Assembly: GCA_001600455.1 (NCBI GenBank)
Contig: BCKC01000003.1
Span: forward strand, 1,798,001-1,862,000
Reading direction: 5' to 3'
DNA: 64,000 nt
Source of the DNA: Endocalyx cinctus
Taxonomy: Eukaryota; Ascomycota; Sordariomycetes; Amphisphaeriales; Apiosporaceae
Below, piece by piece: positions 1 through 11,749 of this stretch. Below the pieces are notes generated by a model. The model did not search any database and was not told the origin of the DNA. It worked only from the letters and a program-made list of their open reading frames with translations. Each line of letters begins with the position of its first letter. The stretch's first letter is position 1. Both the position numbers and the translations under genes were made by a program.

Positions 1-1065
1 TTTCAAAGGTTATTATATGTAACTCCTTTTAGAGAAGGGTTGATCGCGTACAGTTTCGATCAATTTTCTCATGGTTATGCCACCGCAGAAGCGGTTATCA
101 ATTTGAAATATCATTCGCAATAGTCACTTGTATTCATTCTTGAGTTTTTTTGGTCGTCTAACACGTTAGCTCGATGTCATTAACAGGACGCTTCACCATC
201 TATAACCTCGCCAAGTCTTCCCCCATCTATAAACATGGCAGAATATTTCGTCGTACACTGATTACTGAAAGTCAACAAATTCTACTAGATATAAATACCC
301 AAAGGGATTTCCCTGGTATTTACGTGCATTCCGTCTCGAGATCTGGTTTCAATCTTGTATTTTTTTTTATACGAAATTTCTAGTTGTAAGGGACACGGAA
401 GAAACTGGATAGTATTAAAGAAAAGAGACAGACGAATGAAATTATGTATGTGCGTACAATGATATAAAGAAATTCAAGTATCGTAATCTTCACAAGGGAA
501 GCATATGAAAAGAGAAAAAGAAGGAACAATTGGTGAAACAGGCACAATCTCCTTTTTATCCACCCATAGAAAACAGTAAAAAGGATAGGTAATACAACAG
601 TAGTATGCCTGGTATGAATGAACAAAGACGAAAAAGTTTGTCTTGCGACCCTTGTTGCGTCGAGTATATATCCTGACATACCAACCAACCCTCCTTCAGT
701 CCATTTTCTCTCCTTTAGTTTTATTTATGTACAACCGAAAATCCACGGTTCCTATAATGGGACATAAGAACTGAGACATCTTGCTTTTTTCCGTCGACCG
801 CTTCGCAACATGAGCGCGAGGAACCTTCCTGAAGTTTAGAAAAGCGGGAAATGAAAGACATGTAGAGAAAAAATGTCATTGTTGTCTCTCAGAGCTGGGG
901 GTTACGGTGGCCGGTCTCATAATATTCGTAGGCGACATCTACATCGTAGAAGTTCATCATGAAAGAAAAAAAGAAATATTGGAAAATAAAAGAATGACGA
1001 TACTATGTCACGGTATCATCCGAAGATGCTGGTCAACGCATCGAGGCATTCGTCTGAGGGGTCGC
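1..1065. other. Intergenic, 3' flank of the NTF2-like gene
   Basis: No convincing gene is visible. Open frames here are below 105 codons and show no domain or splice-consistent extension. The last 100 bases are probably 3' UTR of the minus-strand NTF2-like gene. Confidence 0.6.
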
Positions 1066-2953
1066 CTAGAAATCCCAATTGAAACCACCCGATTTCGCAG
1101 TAGTCTTTCTACCAGGTACGGCCTTCGCGGCGGGCTGGGTACTGTCGTCATCACCAAAGAACCAGTTTCGGTTTGAACCTTTGTTGCCACCCATGCCGTC
1201 GCCGCCGATAGCGATGCCGCGGTCATCGCCATTTTGGGGCTTGTTCTCTTTTTGTACCGGAGACTGGTCGTAGAGAGACCAGTTGGCATCCATCATCTTC
1301 ACCGCTTTCTTTCTGTTGTCGTTCACGGGCACGTCGGATGGTGTCTCGGGAGGGAATTCATCCTTCATTTCCCAATGAGCTGCAAAATCGCGACCACGCT
1401 CTTTTAGATTTGTGTTGGTGATGGAGCCCAGAGGTTGCGATTTCTCCGCCGGGGCCTCCTTGTCTCCGTCCTCACTGTAGACGTTGTTCTTGTACAATCC
1501 CATTTGATCGTTATGAGTTCCGCCACGAGGACGTCCAACGCGTGCTTCTTCCTTGGGCAAACCGTCGTCGATGAGTTCAAAGTGCGTTTCGGCATCTCGA
1601 CGCGGCTTACCGGGAGCAGGTTTACGCGCTACTGGAGTCTCCTGAACTTCATCGGTTTCGGTACCCCAGTGTCTTCTGTCTTGAGGGCGACCACCCTTGG
1701 TGATTTTGGGCTTGGCGGGTGTGACGAAATCATCAAAGTCCCACTGACTGGCATGCTTGGTTTTTAGTGGGGTTTCCTCCATCGGAACGGGGGCATCTTG
1801 AGGATCGGACCCATCGGCGAATTCAAAATGGTTGTACTTCTTTGAATGAGGGCGGACTTGACGATCAATCGGTCCGGCCTCCTCGGCCTCGGCGGCATTT
1901 CGTTCAGCCTCCTCCACGTCAAATAAACGACTGGGCTGAAAGTTTTTCCCCGCACCACTCTTCGGAGCGATAGCTTTGCTTGGAGACACGGATCGTGAGC
2001 GGCCGGCGCTAGGAGATTCGGGCATGCTTTCGTCGCCCAATATATCCACGAAATCACGCTGCTGCATACGAGATCCGCCCCTGGGTGAGATGATATCGTT
2101 GACAGGGGCTTCAGAAGGCTCGTCACCCAAAATATCGGCAAAACCGCGTTGCTGGACACGAGCACCGCCTCGAGGGGAGATCACATTGTTGATAGGGGCT
2201 TCGGTAGGCTGATCGCCTAAGATGTCTGCGAAACTGCGCTGGGGAGGTCGAGATCCCCCTCTAGGGGAAATGACGGATGCGATGCTCTTTTCAGACTCGT
2301 CCGGAGAAGCAAACAGAGAGTGGGGATCGCGTCGAGCGTTAGTCGAGTTCATGCGAGAATGAACAGGCAGTTTGTTGGAGGCTTGGGCGGGAACTGGTGC
2401 AGGCGCATTGTTGGAGGGAGATGCCTTGGCGCAGTTCTCGATCATCCTGATTTGGTCTTTACTGTCGCGAATTGGCCAATTGCGACCTGTCTTCCCGATG
2501 ACGTCGAGTTGTTTTAAGAGGGCGCCTTGGTCCCAACTTTGGCGAATTTGCGTGATCTTTCCATCGTCGTCAAATTTAACGATATGCATCTATACGCGCC
2601 AAGGTTAGCTTACCCGATCGGCAGAGTCGGATTTATAAACATACAACAGGAAAATAAACAGTTCTATCGGCGAGGAAGTTATCGTCTAGGGAAGGTAAAT
2701 AGGATGCGCCGCTGCTGACGAATTCAATAACAGTATCCACATCAACGGCAATGGCATTCTGACCCTCGATGACAGAAAGAAAGTCTTGCTTCTTCCTCTT
2801 TAGATGCCTGCCCGAGGTAGCGAGGTGCTGAATTATGTCGTCTGATCCTTTAATAGAGGTAGTAGTGGTGACATAATTTAGGGTGGCATCGGAAGCCAGG
2901 TTAGATGGGTTCGGAGCAGCGAGGAACTGCTGGTACGCGGCAGCTAACGTCAT
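1066..2953 (-). CDS. NTF2-like domain protein with repetitive C-terminal tail
   Basis: Two exons, 2953-2645 and 2589-1066, joined by a 55-nt phase-0 intron (2590-2644; donor GTATGT, branch GCTAAC, acceptor TAG), give a 610-residue protein. The first ~150 residues resemble the NTF2-like fold of fungal proteins: an N-terminal helix (AAYQQFLAAPNPS), YLPSLDDNFLADR, then across the splice FPV-MHIVKFDDDGKI and QSWDQGALLKQ, followed by NWPIRDSKDQ. The rest is low-complexity. Residues 209-298 are three tandem 30-residue units built on ISPRGG..R.QQR.F.DILGD. From 357 to the C-terminus a short aromatic-acidic motif recurs (HFEFAD, QWDFDD, HFELID, HWEMKD, NWSLYD, NWFFGD, terminal NWDF). The NTF2 fold suggests a protein- or small-molecule-binding module; the tail looks disordered. 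The biological role is not established by the sequence. The start is the first ATG of the conserved domain. Confidence 0.88.
2005..2274 (-). repeat. Three tandem 90-bp coding repeats (30 residues each)
   Basis: Three in-frame copies within the NTF2-like gene encode ISPRGG(S/A)R..QR.F.DILGD followed by an acidic/Pro spacer. The copies differ at many bases, so this is an old, maintained duplication, not a recent one. Confidence 0.9.
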
Positions 2954-4707
2954 GGTTCTTTTTTTTTTTTGTTTGGAGGGGGATTATTATTTTCGACGTT
3001 AAATAGTGTTACTGGTGTACCAATTCCGAATTGAACTGTTTGCGGATTGAACGTGTTAAAAGATGGTGAAAGGTCAAGAGTGAGCGTTTGAGTAAGTCCT
3101 CTTGGCTCTTACTCAATTCTTTTTCTCTCTCTCTCTCTCTCTCTTAAGCTTGATTAATTGTCGCAAGCTGTCGCATAAGTTGTCGCAAGTGTTCAGAAAA
3201 TGCTGTATAGCCGTCGCTTAACTGATAGAAAAGGATGGAAGGGTTAAAAAAAAAAAAAGAGAGAAGAATAATAACAAACAACGAACGAAGTTTATGGGGG
3301 TACGAAAAGAAAAAGAAAAGAAAAGATGAAGTATTGAAGGGTCAAATAGCAAGGAGGCCAAAAGGAGTCAGTCGCGTTCGACTACCTTGTAAATGTTGTG
3401 GGAAGAGTCCTTCCATCTGTGGATTAGTTGGACTAGTGTGTAACTGCAAGATTCTAAAACGTGTAAAGTTACCTGCTTGTTTATGTACATAGCCAGGAGG
3501 TGGTACATAGTACACGATACCACCTGCATAAGCTGTAAACAATACCAAGGGTACTTAACGTGTACAGGATCGACTACACTACGCATTACATTTTGTATAT
3601 ATCGTTTAATAAGGTACTTTTATCTTTTACGGCTACTTGTTATTAAAGGAGCTGCAGCTTAAGGAACTATATTCCTAGTATAACAAAGCTCAAGACCTTA
3701 AGAGATACCTAGGTATATATTCGTATACCTAAATACTAGTAGGTACTAAATATATACTTACTGTAGAGGTAAACGGTATTACAGTACTATCCAAACGGCT
3801 ACTTTGGTAGGTATTTAATAGGTATAGGTGAGTTACCTCTTCTTTTGCTGCCTAGCAGTAAGTAGGTTAGGTCAGTATCGTATTACGTACCTAGAGAACA
3901 GGATAACATATCGTAACAAGTAGCGTACTTGTACATATACAAATTATCTTTTATCTGATCCCGCATATATGCTTCTTTATATGCGTAATATGCCGTGTTC
4001 AAAGCAATAATACGGCAAATATATCATCAAATCGAAGCGCGATCTGATGTTCTTCGAACTCTTTGTACGTGTATACGGAGGGAGTACTATGTAAATCAGT
4101 GCCGAGGGGCTAGCTTTAACGTTTTTTATGCCCCACGTAGTCATGCCTGTCATGGTAGCTTTTGATGTACCAAAGATGTAATCAAAGGGAACAAGACTAA
4201 ACCGTATATGTCTTAGCACGCGTTTCAGAATTGTAGGGGTGAAGAATGTTTCAAACAGCCTGATTGGATCGGGACACCACAGCATAAAATAATCTCTATA
4301 TCATCCATTCATCAACGTATTCAGCTTCAACGGTACTGAGTACACAGTATTTTCATCTCACCGAAGAATATTTGTTTCAGGCCTGTTTGTTTCAGTTTGG
4401 TATTGATCATTTCATTCATAGCAAACAATTCCATCGCTGCCTTCGAGGCAGCATGATAGCGTCAATCGTCATCATTAAGGCATCAAGCTGTAGGTCTAGT
4501 ATAATGATCGATTAAGTGAATACTTTGTACATGATATGTGTATATATCAATGGATATATATAATAGCGCGGCCTCAACAATGACTTTCGTCTTGAGAGGA
4601 AGATTCATGTTTCACGTTCTTCATCCTAAACTAGACTATTCTTCAATTTAAAGTTAGCTATACGATACTATAATAGGTTCAAATTTAACCGGCTACACCT
4701 CGATACG
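2954..4707. other. Intergenic, promoter side of the NTF2-like gene
   Basis: No gene is supported. It contains a CT dinucleotide tract about 170 bp upstream of the NTF2-like start, purine-rich stretches near 3240-3350, and AT-rich sequence with many TAGGTA/TACCTA words around 3660-3910, including one exact TACCTAGGTA palindrome at 3706. Confidence 0.55.
3124..3144. repeat. CT dinucleotide microsatellite
   Basis: About ten CT units, upstream of the minus-strand NTF2-like gene, where it reads as a GA tract in the promoter region. Such pyrimidine/purine tracts are common near fungal starts. Confidence 0.9.
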
Positions 4708-5124
4708 ATGGTCGAGCTAACCGTTCAGTCGGAGCTCGGAAACCTTACTATTCCTAGCAAACCTCAACTTCATTCGAGAAAATATCATCACATCTACAAC
4801 GGCGTGAAAACCGTACCTTCTTGTTCGTGGGTAAAGAGTCATACTTTGCGGAAGACGGCGTTCGACGAAGAGTATGCTCAAGTCTATAAAATCATTCTTT
4901 ATTTTGAGCACAGCCGAGCATGTATCATATATCGCTCTTGGAACGACTTTGAAATGCTACGGAAAAACCTCGACCCTCGGGATAATATCCCGAGATATAG
5001 AGATCGGGGCGATATAAATGGTATGCAGCTTTTTCTCCGCGAGGCACTTCTCAAGAGACCGCACCAACCGGCCTTAGAGTACTTCTTACGAAGGAGGTTC
5101 GACGATTGTGGAGGAGCGTGTTAA
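4708..5124 (+). CDS. Small PX-like hypothetical protein
   Basis: A single ATG-initiated open frame of 138 residues. The middle resembles the core of a PX (phox-homology) domain: a hydrophobic strand (YKIILYFEH), then a segment ending in NDFEMLRKNL, like the RYSDF..L..L motif of PX domains, and a terminal helix FLREALLKRP followed by LEYFLRRRFDD. The usual basic Arg-Arg-Tyr before the SDF position is replaced by YRSW, so phosphoinositide binding cannot be assumed. It is shorter than most PX proteins and stands alone, with no neighbouring exon that clearly extends it. It may be a small PX-only protein or a remnant of a longer gene. I do not recognise an ortholog. Confidence 0.55.
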   Translation: MVELTVQSELGNLTIPSKPQLHSRKYHHIYNGVKTVPSCSWVKSHTLRKTAFDEEYAQVYKIILYFEHSRACIIYRSWNDFEMLRKNLDPRDNIPRYRDRGDINGMQLFLREALLKRPHQPALEYFLRRRFDDCGGAC

Positions 5125-6276
5125 TTTTATTTTTTAGAGCAAGGCTACTGGGTACACTTTATACCCGATTTATCCAACGTACGTAAGTACCTATGCTTCG
5201 ATGACACCTTAAGCTATTTATGGAGAAAGTGGGTGACCAAGACGATATATCATATAATACTTAAGTGAATTGAAACTTGGGGGCAAATCATCTCATTGGT
5301 CATAAATGATCACATTTTGAAGAATAAATTAACGGATTTTTGGATGGCGATTCGATTCGGCTGATGATACAACGTTCTTAAAAAAAAAAAAAAAAAAAGC
5401 CCGGTCACCCTCCTTCAGCTACGCAGCAAGTCTTTGAAGTAGACTTAGAGGGTAGAGTGAGATACTGAATTTTGTATTTACTCGAAAAATTGATGGTCGA
5501 GGAGAGAGAGTTTATTACAAGAAATAAATGAGATATATATCTCTTGAATATTGAGGTATGAAGTTGGATTTGAAAACTATCTACGAGGTCAATACTCTGT
5601 ACTCTATATACTTAGTATTACAGGTCATGTAATATTGTTTAAGCCACAAATGTTATTTATATACACATAGCTGTTAAGGAGCATTGACTGTGGCGGATAA
5701 AAAAAAAAAAAGAGGCCTCTTATCCGGAACCCGGACTCTTAAAGGGAACTAATCAGAATACAGTAAAACTAACCTGATTAGTGTACACTAAGAATGTATT
5801 CGTAGTGTAGTGGATAAGGTGGTCGCGCCGCGCAATCCCTGTACCTATCCTACTCCGATAGGACACTATACTATGTAATAGTACACTACTATGTAATGGC
5901 TGAGACGATGATGACAACTTATTATTCTCACCATACCTGAAAGGCCAAAACTTCAAAAGCTGTTTCGTTATGTTCTCTTCTGTACATGTAAATTATTCAG
6001 AATCAAATCATTTCGATCAACTTGATCATATTGTATAATCCATTTATCCATTTTCTTTTTTTTTAACCGAGTTGATTGTTTTTAACTTACCTAATATCAA
6101 GCATTCCTTTAACTTTTTCTCTTTTTTTTTATTACCCCTGATCAAATCAAGCAGGTATCCATCATATTCGTGCTATCGTCATCGACACTAGCATCGACTT
6201 TACCCTACTACTCATTTTATAGCTCTTTTTCCTACCTTGCTATGGTCATCACGCCGTCAACGCTTCACGCGAAACC
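5125..6276. other. Intergenic, VPS10 promoter side
   Basis: No gene supported. It contains an A homopolymer near 5380, a possible tRNA-like A-box sequence near 5803 (see findings), and a pyrimidine-rich stretch from about 6050 to 6240 just upstream of VPS10, typical of a fungal promoter or 5' leader. Confidence 0.55.
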
Positions 6277-9200
6277 ATGAGGGTCAGGGGAGCTTTGGAG
6301 GCTCTTGCCTCGATAAGTCTTCTTTTGACTACTCCCTTATTCATAGCTTCCGCCGTCTCCGCCAAGGATGAGCCAACCATTTCCGTCACCACGTTCGATA
6401 CCTTACCAGATAACTTGAATTACTTTGAAGGTTCCGATGTCGTGCTATTTCAAGAAGTCTTCAAACGCACCATCTGGCGATCTACGGATGGTGGCGCTAG
6501 CTGGAAGAAAGCCGAAGGAATCGATCACGATAACGCCGTTGCCCTGGTCATGCACCCGTACGATCCAGACACCGCATACGTCCTGACCGGTTCTCATAAA
6601 CATTGGAAATCTCACGACAAGGGAGAGACGTGGGAGACTTTTTCTACTCTAGCTCCCACTAGCGATTTCATGGACACCTACGGCCGATGGATGGTTTTCC
6701 ATCCCGATGACAAGAACAAGATCATGTTTAGGGGCATAGAATGCGATATCACCCGTTGTGATGAAAAAGTTACCTACACTCTCGATGGCTTCAAGACCGA
6801 GGCTAAATTTTTGCGCGCCGGTACTCAAGGATGTTGGTGGGCAAAATCTTCCTCTACATTTACCACCAGCCAAGAGGACCTCGATGCCAGCAGGATTCTG
6901 TGCATCGTCAGAGGTGGCACATATGCTCCTCCAGAAGAAAATCGTCTATTCGTGTCTGATAACTACTTTAAACCTACCGAGGGCAGTAGCGCCATCCAGG
7001 AATTTGAACCAGATCTGAACGGTGATGGTCCGGTTCAGGGTATTGTGAGTCTGGTTGGGGTCAAGAAATACCTATTAGCAGCTACAGCCTCGAAAAATTC
7101 ACTGGAAATGGCTCTCTTTGTGACCGACGATACCCTCAAGTGGCACCGAGCCGTCTTCCCCCACGATCACCCCCTCCACGAAAACGCCTACACCGTGCTG
7201 GCGAGTACGGAGTATAGCATCCAGGTTGACGTTCGGACCAGTAAACACGTGTCTCAACCTATGGGCACGCTTCTCACGAGTAACTCAAATGGCACCTACT
7301 TCACAAGAAACATCGAGCACACAAACCGTAATATGGCAGCCTATGTCGATTTTGAAAAGGTGTCGGGTATCCAGGGTATATTCCTCGTGAACCAGGTCTC
7401 TAATTGGGAGGATGTGGAAGAAAATGCGGACGACAAAAAGCTCAAGACGCTGATCACTTTTGACGACGGGAGAACATTCGAGTCCGTCAAGACTGGTGAC
7501 GAGGAGATCCATCTCCATTCCGTAACCGATATTAACAATGTCGGTCCGATTTTCTCGAGTCCTGCCCCCGGTCTGATCATGGCAAATGGCAATCATGGTG
7601 GCTACTTGAAGGACTACTGGAGTTCCAATCTTTACATTTCCGATAATGCCGGGAGAACTTGGATTGAGGGTCCGAAGGGACCCCACAAGTACGAATTTGG
7701 CGATGAGGGATCGATTCTTATGGCTGTTCAAGACAGCGAAGAGGATGAAGTCAAAGAGATCAAATACTCTCTTGATCATGGCCAGAACTGGAAATCTACG
7801 CCACTCCCCGATGGCCTGAGCATCTCGCCTTGGATCTTAACGACCGCTCCGGACTCTACTACCCTAAAATTTATCCTTACCGGCCGAAAAGGCAGCAGGA
7901 CTTCGCCGAGCGGTTTTTACATCATTTCCATCGACTTTGAAGGTTTGCACGAAGAAAAATGTAAGGATAATGATATGGAGGACTGGTTCGCCCGAGTTGA
8001 TGACGATGGAAAACCTACCTGTGTCATGGGACATACACAAAAGTTTCACAGGCGCAAAAAGGATGCCCAATGCTTTGTCAAACATGCGTTCGAAGTCATC
8101 AAGCCCGAGTCTACCCCCTGTGAGTGTACCGCGCTCGACTTTGAGTGCGACTTCAACTTCGTTCGCAAAGAGGGCGAATGCGTACCGGCTGGCCCTATAC
8201 AAGCCCCCGACGGCGCTTGCAAGAGCGATAACCCCGATGAGACTTTTAGGGGCTCGTCTGGCTGGCGCCTCATTCCGGGCAATGAATGTAAACGAACAAG
8301 CGGCGAGCAGAAGGACAAAGAGAAAGAATGGAAATGTTCTGATGCTAAATCACGCCCCGGCAAGGGTAGCGGCAAGATCGAGGCCACTCCTTTCACCTTT
8401 AGTGGCGACTACGATCTATTTGAAAAGCACTATCTTGAGCGAGGCGAGTTCAGTAGAGATGACGACGAGACGATCATCGCTAGGCCGTACAAGGCAATGG
8501 AGGGAACCTCTGGAGATATCTGGATTACCCACGATCATGGCAAGAACTGGACAGTGCCTAAGGTTCTCAAAGGTGAACGTGTGTGGGAGATTGTTACTCA
8601 CCCGTACGTGAAAGATATGGTATTCTTTCTGACTGGAACCGAAAAGGTCTACTACACCGCTGATCGAGGCCGATCGTTTGATGCATTCAAATTACCAGAC
8701 CCCCCAGCTACCGAGATCCGCGGAAACATACCCCTCACTTTCCATCCTAACAAGCGCGATTGGATGATTTACCATGGCAAAAAGTGCCCTACTGAGAATA
8801 ACTGCTACCTCGAAGCTTCCCTGTCGGTAGACCGTGGAGATAACTGGCGTACGATCAAACGATACGTGCAGAGGTGCGAATTCACAGGTTCCTCCGCCTT
8901 CAAATTCCGCAACGAAAGCCAAATCATTTGCTCGGCCAGAAAGCACGAGGATAACGATCGCGAAGATAATCCTTTAGAGCTTTCATACACTGACAAATAC
9001 CCTGACTATGAATGGACCGTGGCTCTGGACGACGTTGCAAGATTTGCAACTATGGCAGAATTCATTGTTGTTGCAACCAAAAACGAGAGCCAGGGTACGC
9101 TCAAGGCGTTGGCCAGTGTCGACGGGAAGGAGTACGCAGCCGCTCATTTCCCATATAATTTCGCGGCTGGGCATGACAACGCGTACACCGTCCTGGACAG

Positions 9201-10909
9201 TTCAACCCATGCCGTGAACCTGTTCGTTGCGACTGGGCTTCAGGAAGATCGTAGGTTCGGATCTATTCTCAAGAGCAACTCAAACGGTACCTCTTATGTT
9301 CTCAGTCTGCCGGGCGTGAATTGCGATAACTCTTGGTATGTGGACTATGAAAAGATGCTTGGTTTGGAAGGTGTTGCCCTTGTGAACACGGTAGCGAATG
9401 TCAAGGATGAATCGGCACCCAAGAAACTTCAAACCAAGATCACTCATAACGATGGTGCAGAATGGGCCTTCTTACCACCTCCCAAAACAGACTCGAACAA
9501 GAAGTCCTACTCCTGCTCCAGCGGCAAAGGCGACGAGAGTTGCGCGCTCCATATTCATGGCTACACCGAGAGGGTAGATCGTGGAAAGACATACTCGTCT
9601 GAGTCCGCCGTAGGTCTGATGTTTGGTATCGGCAACGTCGGCCCCGCTCTCGGGAACGCTCAAGATGCCGATACATTTATGACTGATGATGCTGGCTTGA
9701 CTTGGAAAGAAGTCAAGAAAGGTAGGTGGACCTGGTCGTTCGGTGATCGCGGATCCATCATTGTGCTCGCTCAGAGGTATACGCGAACCAAGACGGTGTC
9801 TTACTCTCTCGACCGCGGGGAGACTTGGGCGGACATGGAGTTCTCGGATACAGACATGATTATCACCGATATTACAACGCTCCGGGCTGGCTCTTCGAGA
9901 AATTTCGCCCTCTGGGGAAAGCAAGGAGAGAAAGCACTGACAGTTAATCTCGACTTCTCTGGTCTGAGCGATCAAGCGTGCGTAGTAGATGAAGACGACC
10001 CTAAGAAGTCGGATTATGAACTATGGACCCCACAACATCCTCTGGAACCGAACGGGTGCCTCTTCGGCCACGTGAACCAATACCTGCGCAAGAAGAAGGA
10101 CCGACAATGCTATAACAGCAAAGATCTCAAGCCTCTGTCGAAAGTTGAGGTTTGCGAATGTACTCGAAGGGATTTCGAATGGTGAGTGCAATCCTAAAAA
10201 AAAAAAAAAACATAGTAACCCCTACGATATGATGACGAATGACTAACGGATGCGCAATAGTGACTACAATTACGAGCTTGACAACCACGGCTACTGTAAG
10301 CTCGTTGATGGCCTTGAACCGTTGGATCCGGCACAAATGTGCAAGGAAGACCCGGATATGGACGAATATTACGAGCCTGGTGGATTCCGACGCATTCCGT
10401 TAACCACTTGCCAAGGCGGACTCGAACCGGACAAGGCCACGACGCCCCACCCGTGCCCAGGACACGAAGAAAAGTTTAACGACAAGCACGGAGTATCCGG
10501 AGTGGCTATATTCTTCGCCGTCGTGCTTCCCATTGGCTTCGCGGCCGCAGTGGGCTGGTGGGTGTACAATAACTGGCAGAGCAAATTTGGGCAGATCCGA
10601 CTGGGGGAGCAGAACGGCTTCGACGCGGATGCTCCGTGGATTAAGTATCCGATCATGGCGGTGTCAGCTCTTGTGGCGGTGGCAGCCGCGACGCCACTCA
10701 TTCTAGGCAGCCTCTGGCGAAGCGCGGGCTCTCTAGTGCAGAGAGTGCGCGGGCAGGGCGACAGCCGTGGTGGATACAGCTGGTTGCAGGGCAACGGCCA
10801 ACGGAGATTCACGACGAGGGATAGTTTCGCTCGCGGGAGAAGCGATTACGACATGGTAGACGAAGACGAGGGTGAGCTTCTCGGTGACGAGAGCGACGAG
10901 GAGATCTGA
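6277..10909 (+). CDS. VPS10: Vacuolar protein sorting receptor Vps10 (sortilin family)
   Basis: Exons 6277-10181 and 10261-10909 with a 79-nt phase-2 intron (10182-10260; GTGAGT donor, GACTAAC branch, AATAG acceptor) give 1517 residues, close to other filamentous-fungal Vps10 proteins. Splicing restores the Cys in CTRRDFEC-DYNYEL, expected in the Cys-rich module. Visible parts: a signal peptide (about 1-29); two successive Vps10 beta-propeller domains with Asp-box repeats (for example STDGGASW at 69-76, SHDKGETW at 112-119, and HDHGKNW in the second domain); each domain followed by a Cys-rich module (around 565-705 and 1250-1365); a transmembrane helix near 1382-1404; and a second hydrophobic stretch near 1432-1454. 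The tail ends with YDMV (Tyr 1498) and an acidic cluster. Family role: sorts soluble hydrolases such as carboxypeptidase Y from the late Golgi to the vacuole and recycles through endosomes. The YxxV-type motif and acidic cluster fit retrieval signals by inference. Confidence 0.97.
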
Positions 10910-11716
10910 TTACATGGAGCCCCGGCTAGCCAGTAATGGCTAACGTGTTTGAATTATAGAGATGGGCAGGGAAGGCATGTACATCGTTACTAAGGAAGAC
11001 GGCTCAGACCGGGGGTTGGACGACGGAAAGTTAGAGCCGGACCCAAATCTTGACTCGTTTGTTTTATTTTATATGTTTGGTATATTCCATTACGGAGCGA
11101 GAAAGAAAAAGGACAAAACAGTACGGCGTCGAAACAAAAAAAAAAACAAAAAAAACAGAGACTTGAATTATGCCGAAGCGGTTACTTGCATTACTGTCGT
11201 TTTCCCTTTGACATGGCGTTAATGTAAGGGTAAACGAACGAATAGTGGATAGTATGAAATGTGGTTATTTAGAGTAGTAGTTACTTAGATAGTGTCTTCA
11301 CCTCGGCAGCAGGTAGTGAACAGAGTCTATAGAACTGATCGGATCAACGAAACTTACACGGGATTTGGCTATTGTACATGAGTGGTTTTGTCTCTCTGCA
11401 CTACACTACATGATATTTCCTCAAACTTGAGGGCCTATAGTCCAACTCTTTCGTATGATCCAGTATACTTATTATGTAAAATAGAAAAACAACTTACTTT
11501 AGGTCGACGGGTATCTACTTAAGTACCTAACCAAGGGTGGAACGAAGGTGAGAGAGGGTGAGTGAAATGAGTGAAAGCAACGCAACGTCACTCGTGAAAC
11601 AAAGGACGTCCAGTCCTTCTATCCGAGAGCAGCAGCTGTCCGGCGCTTTTTTGTTTAAGATACATCCATCATTCCGTATGTATATTTTATTTGGATAAGT
11701 TTCCCGGTTTTTTGTT

Positions 11717-11749
<33 letters not shown>

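Noticed and set aside
10962..11222. 86-codon frame downstream of VPS10
   Set aside because: Lys-rich and homopolymer-driven; best read as VPS10 3' UTR.
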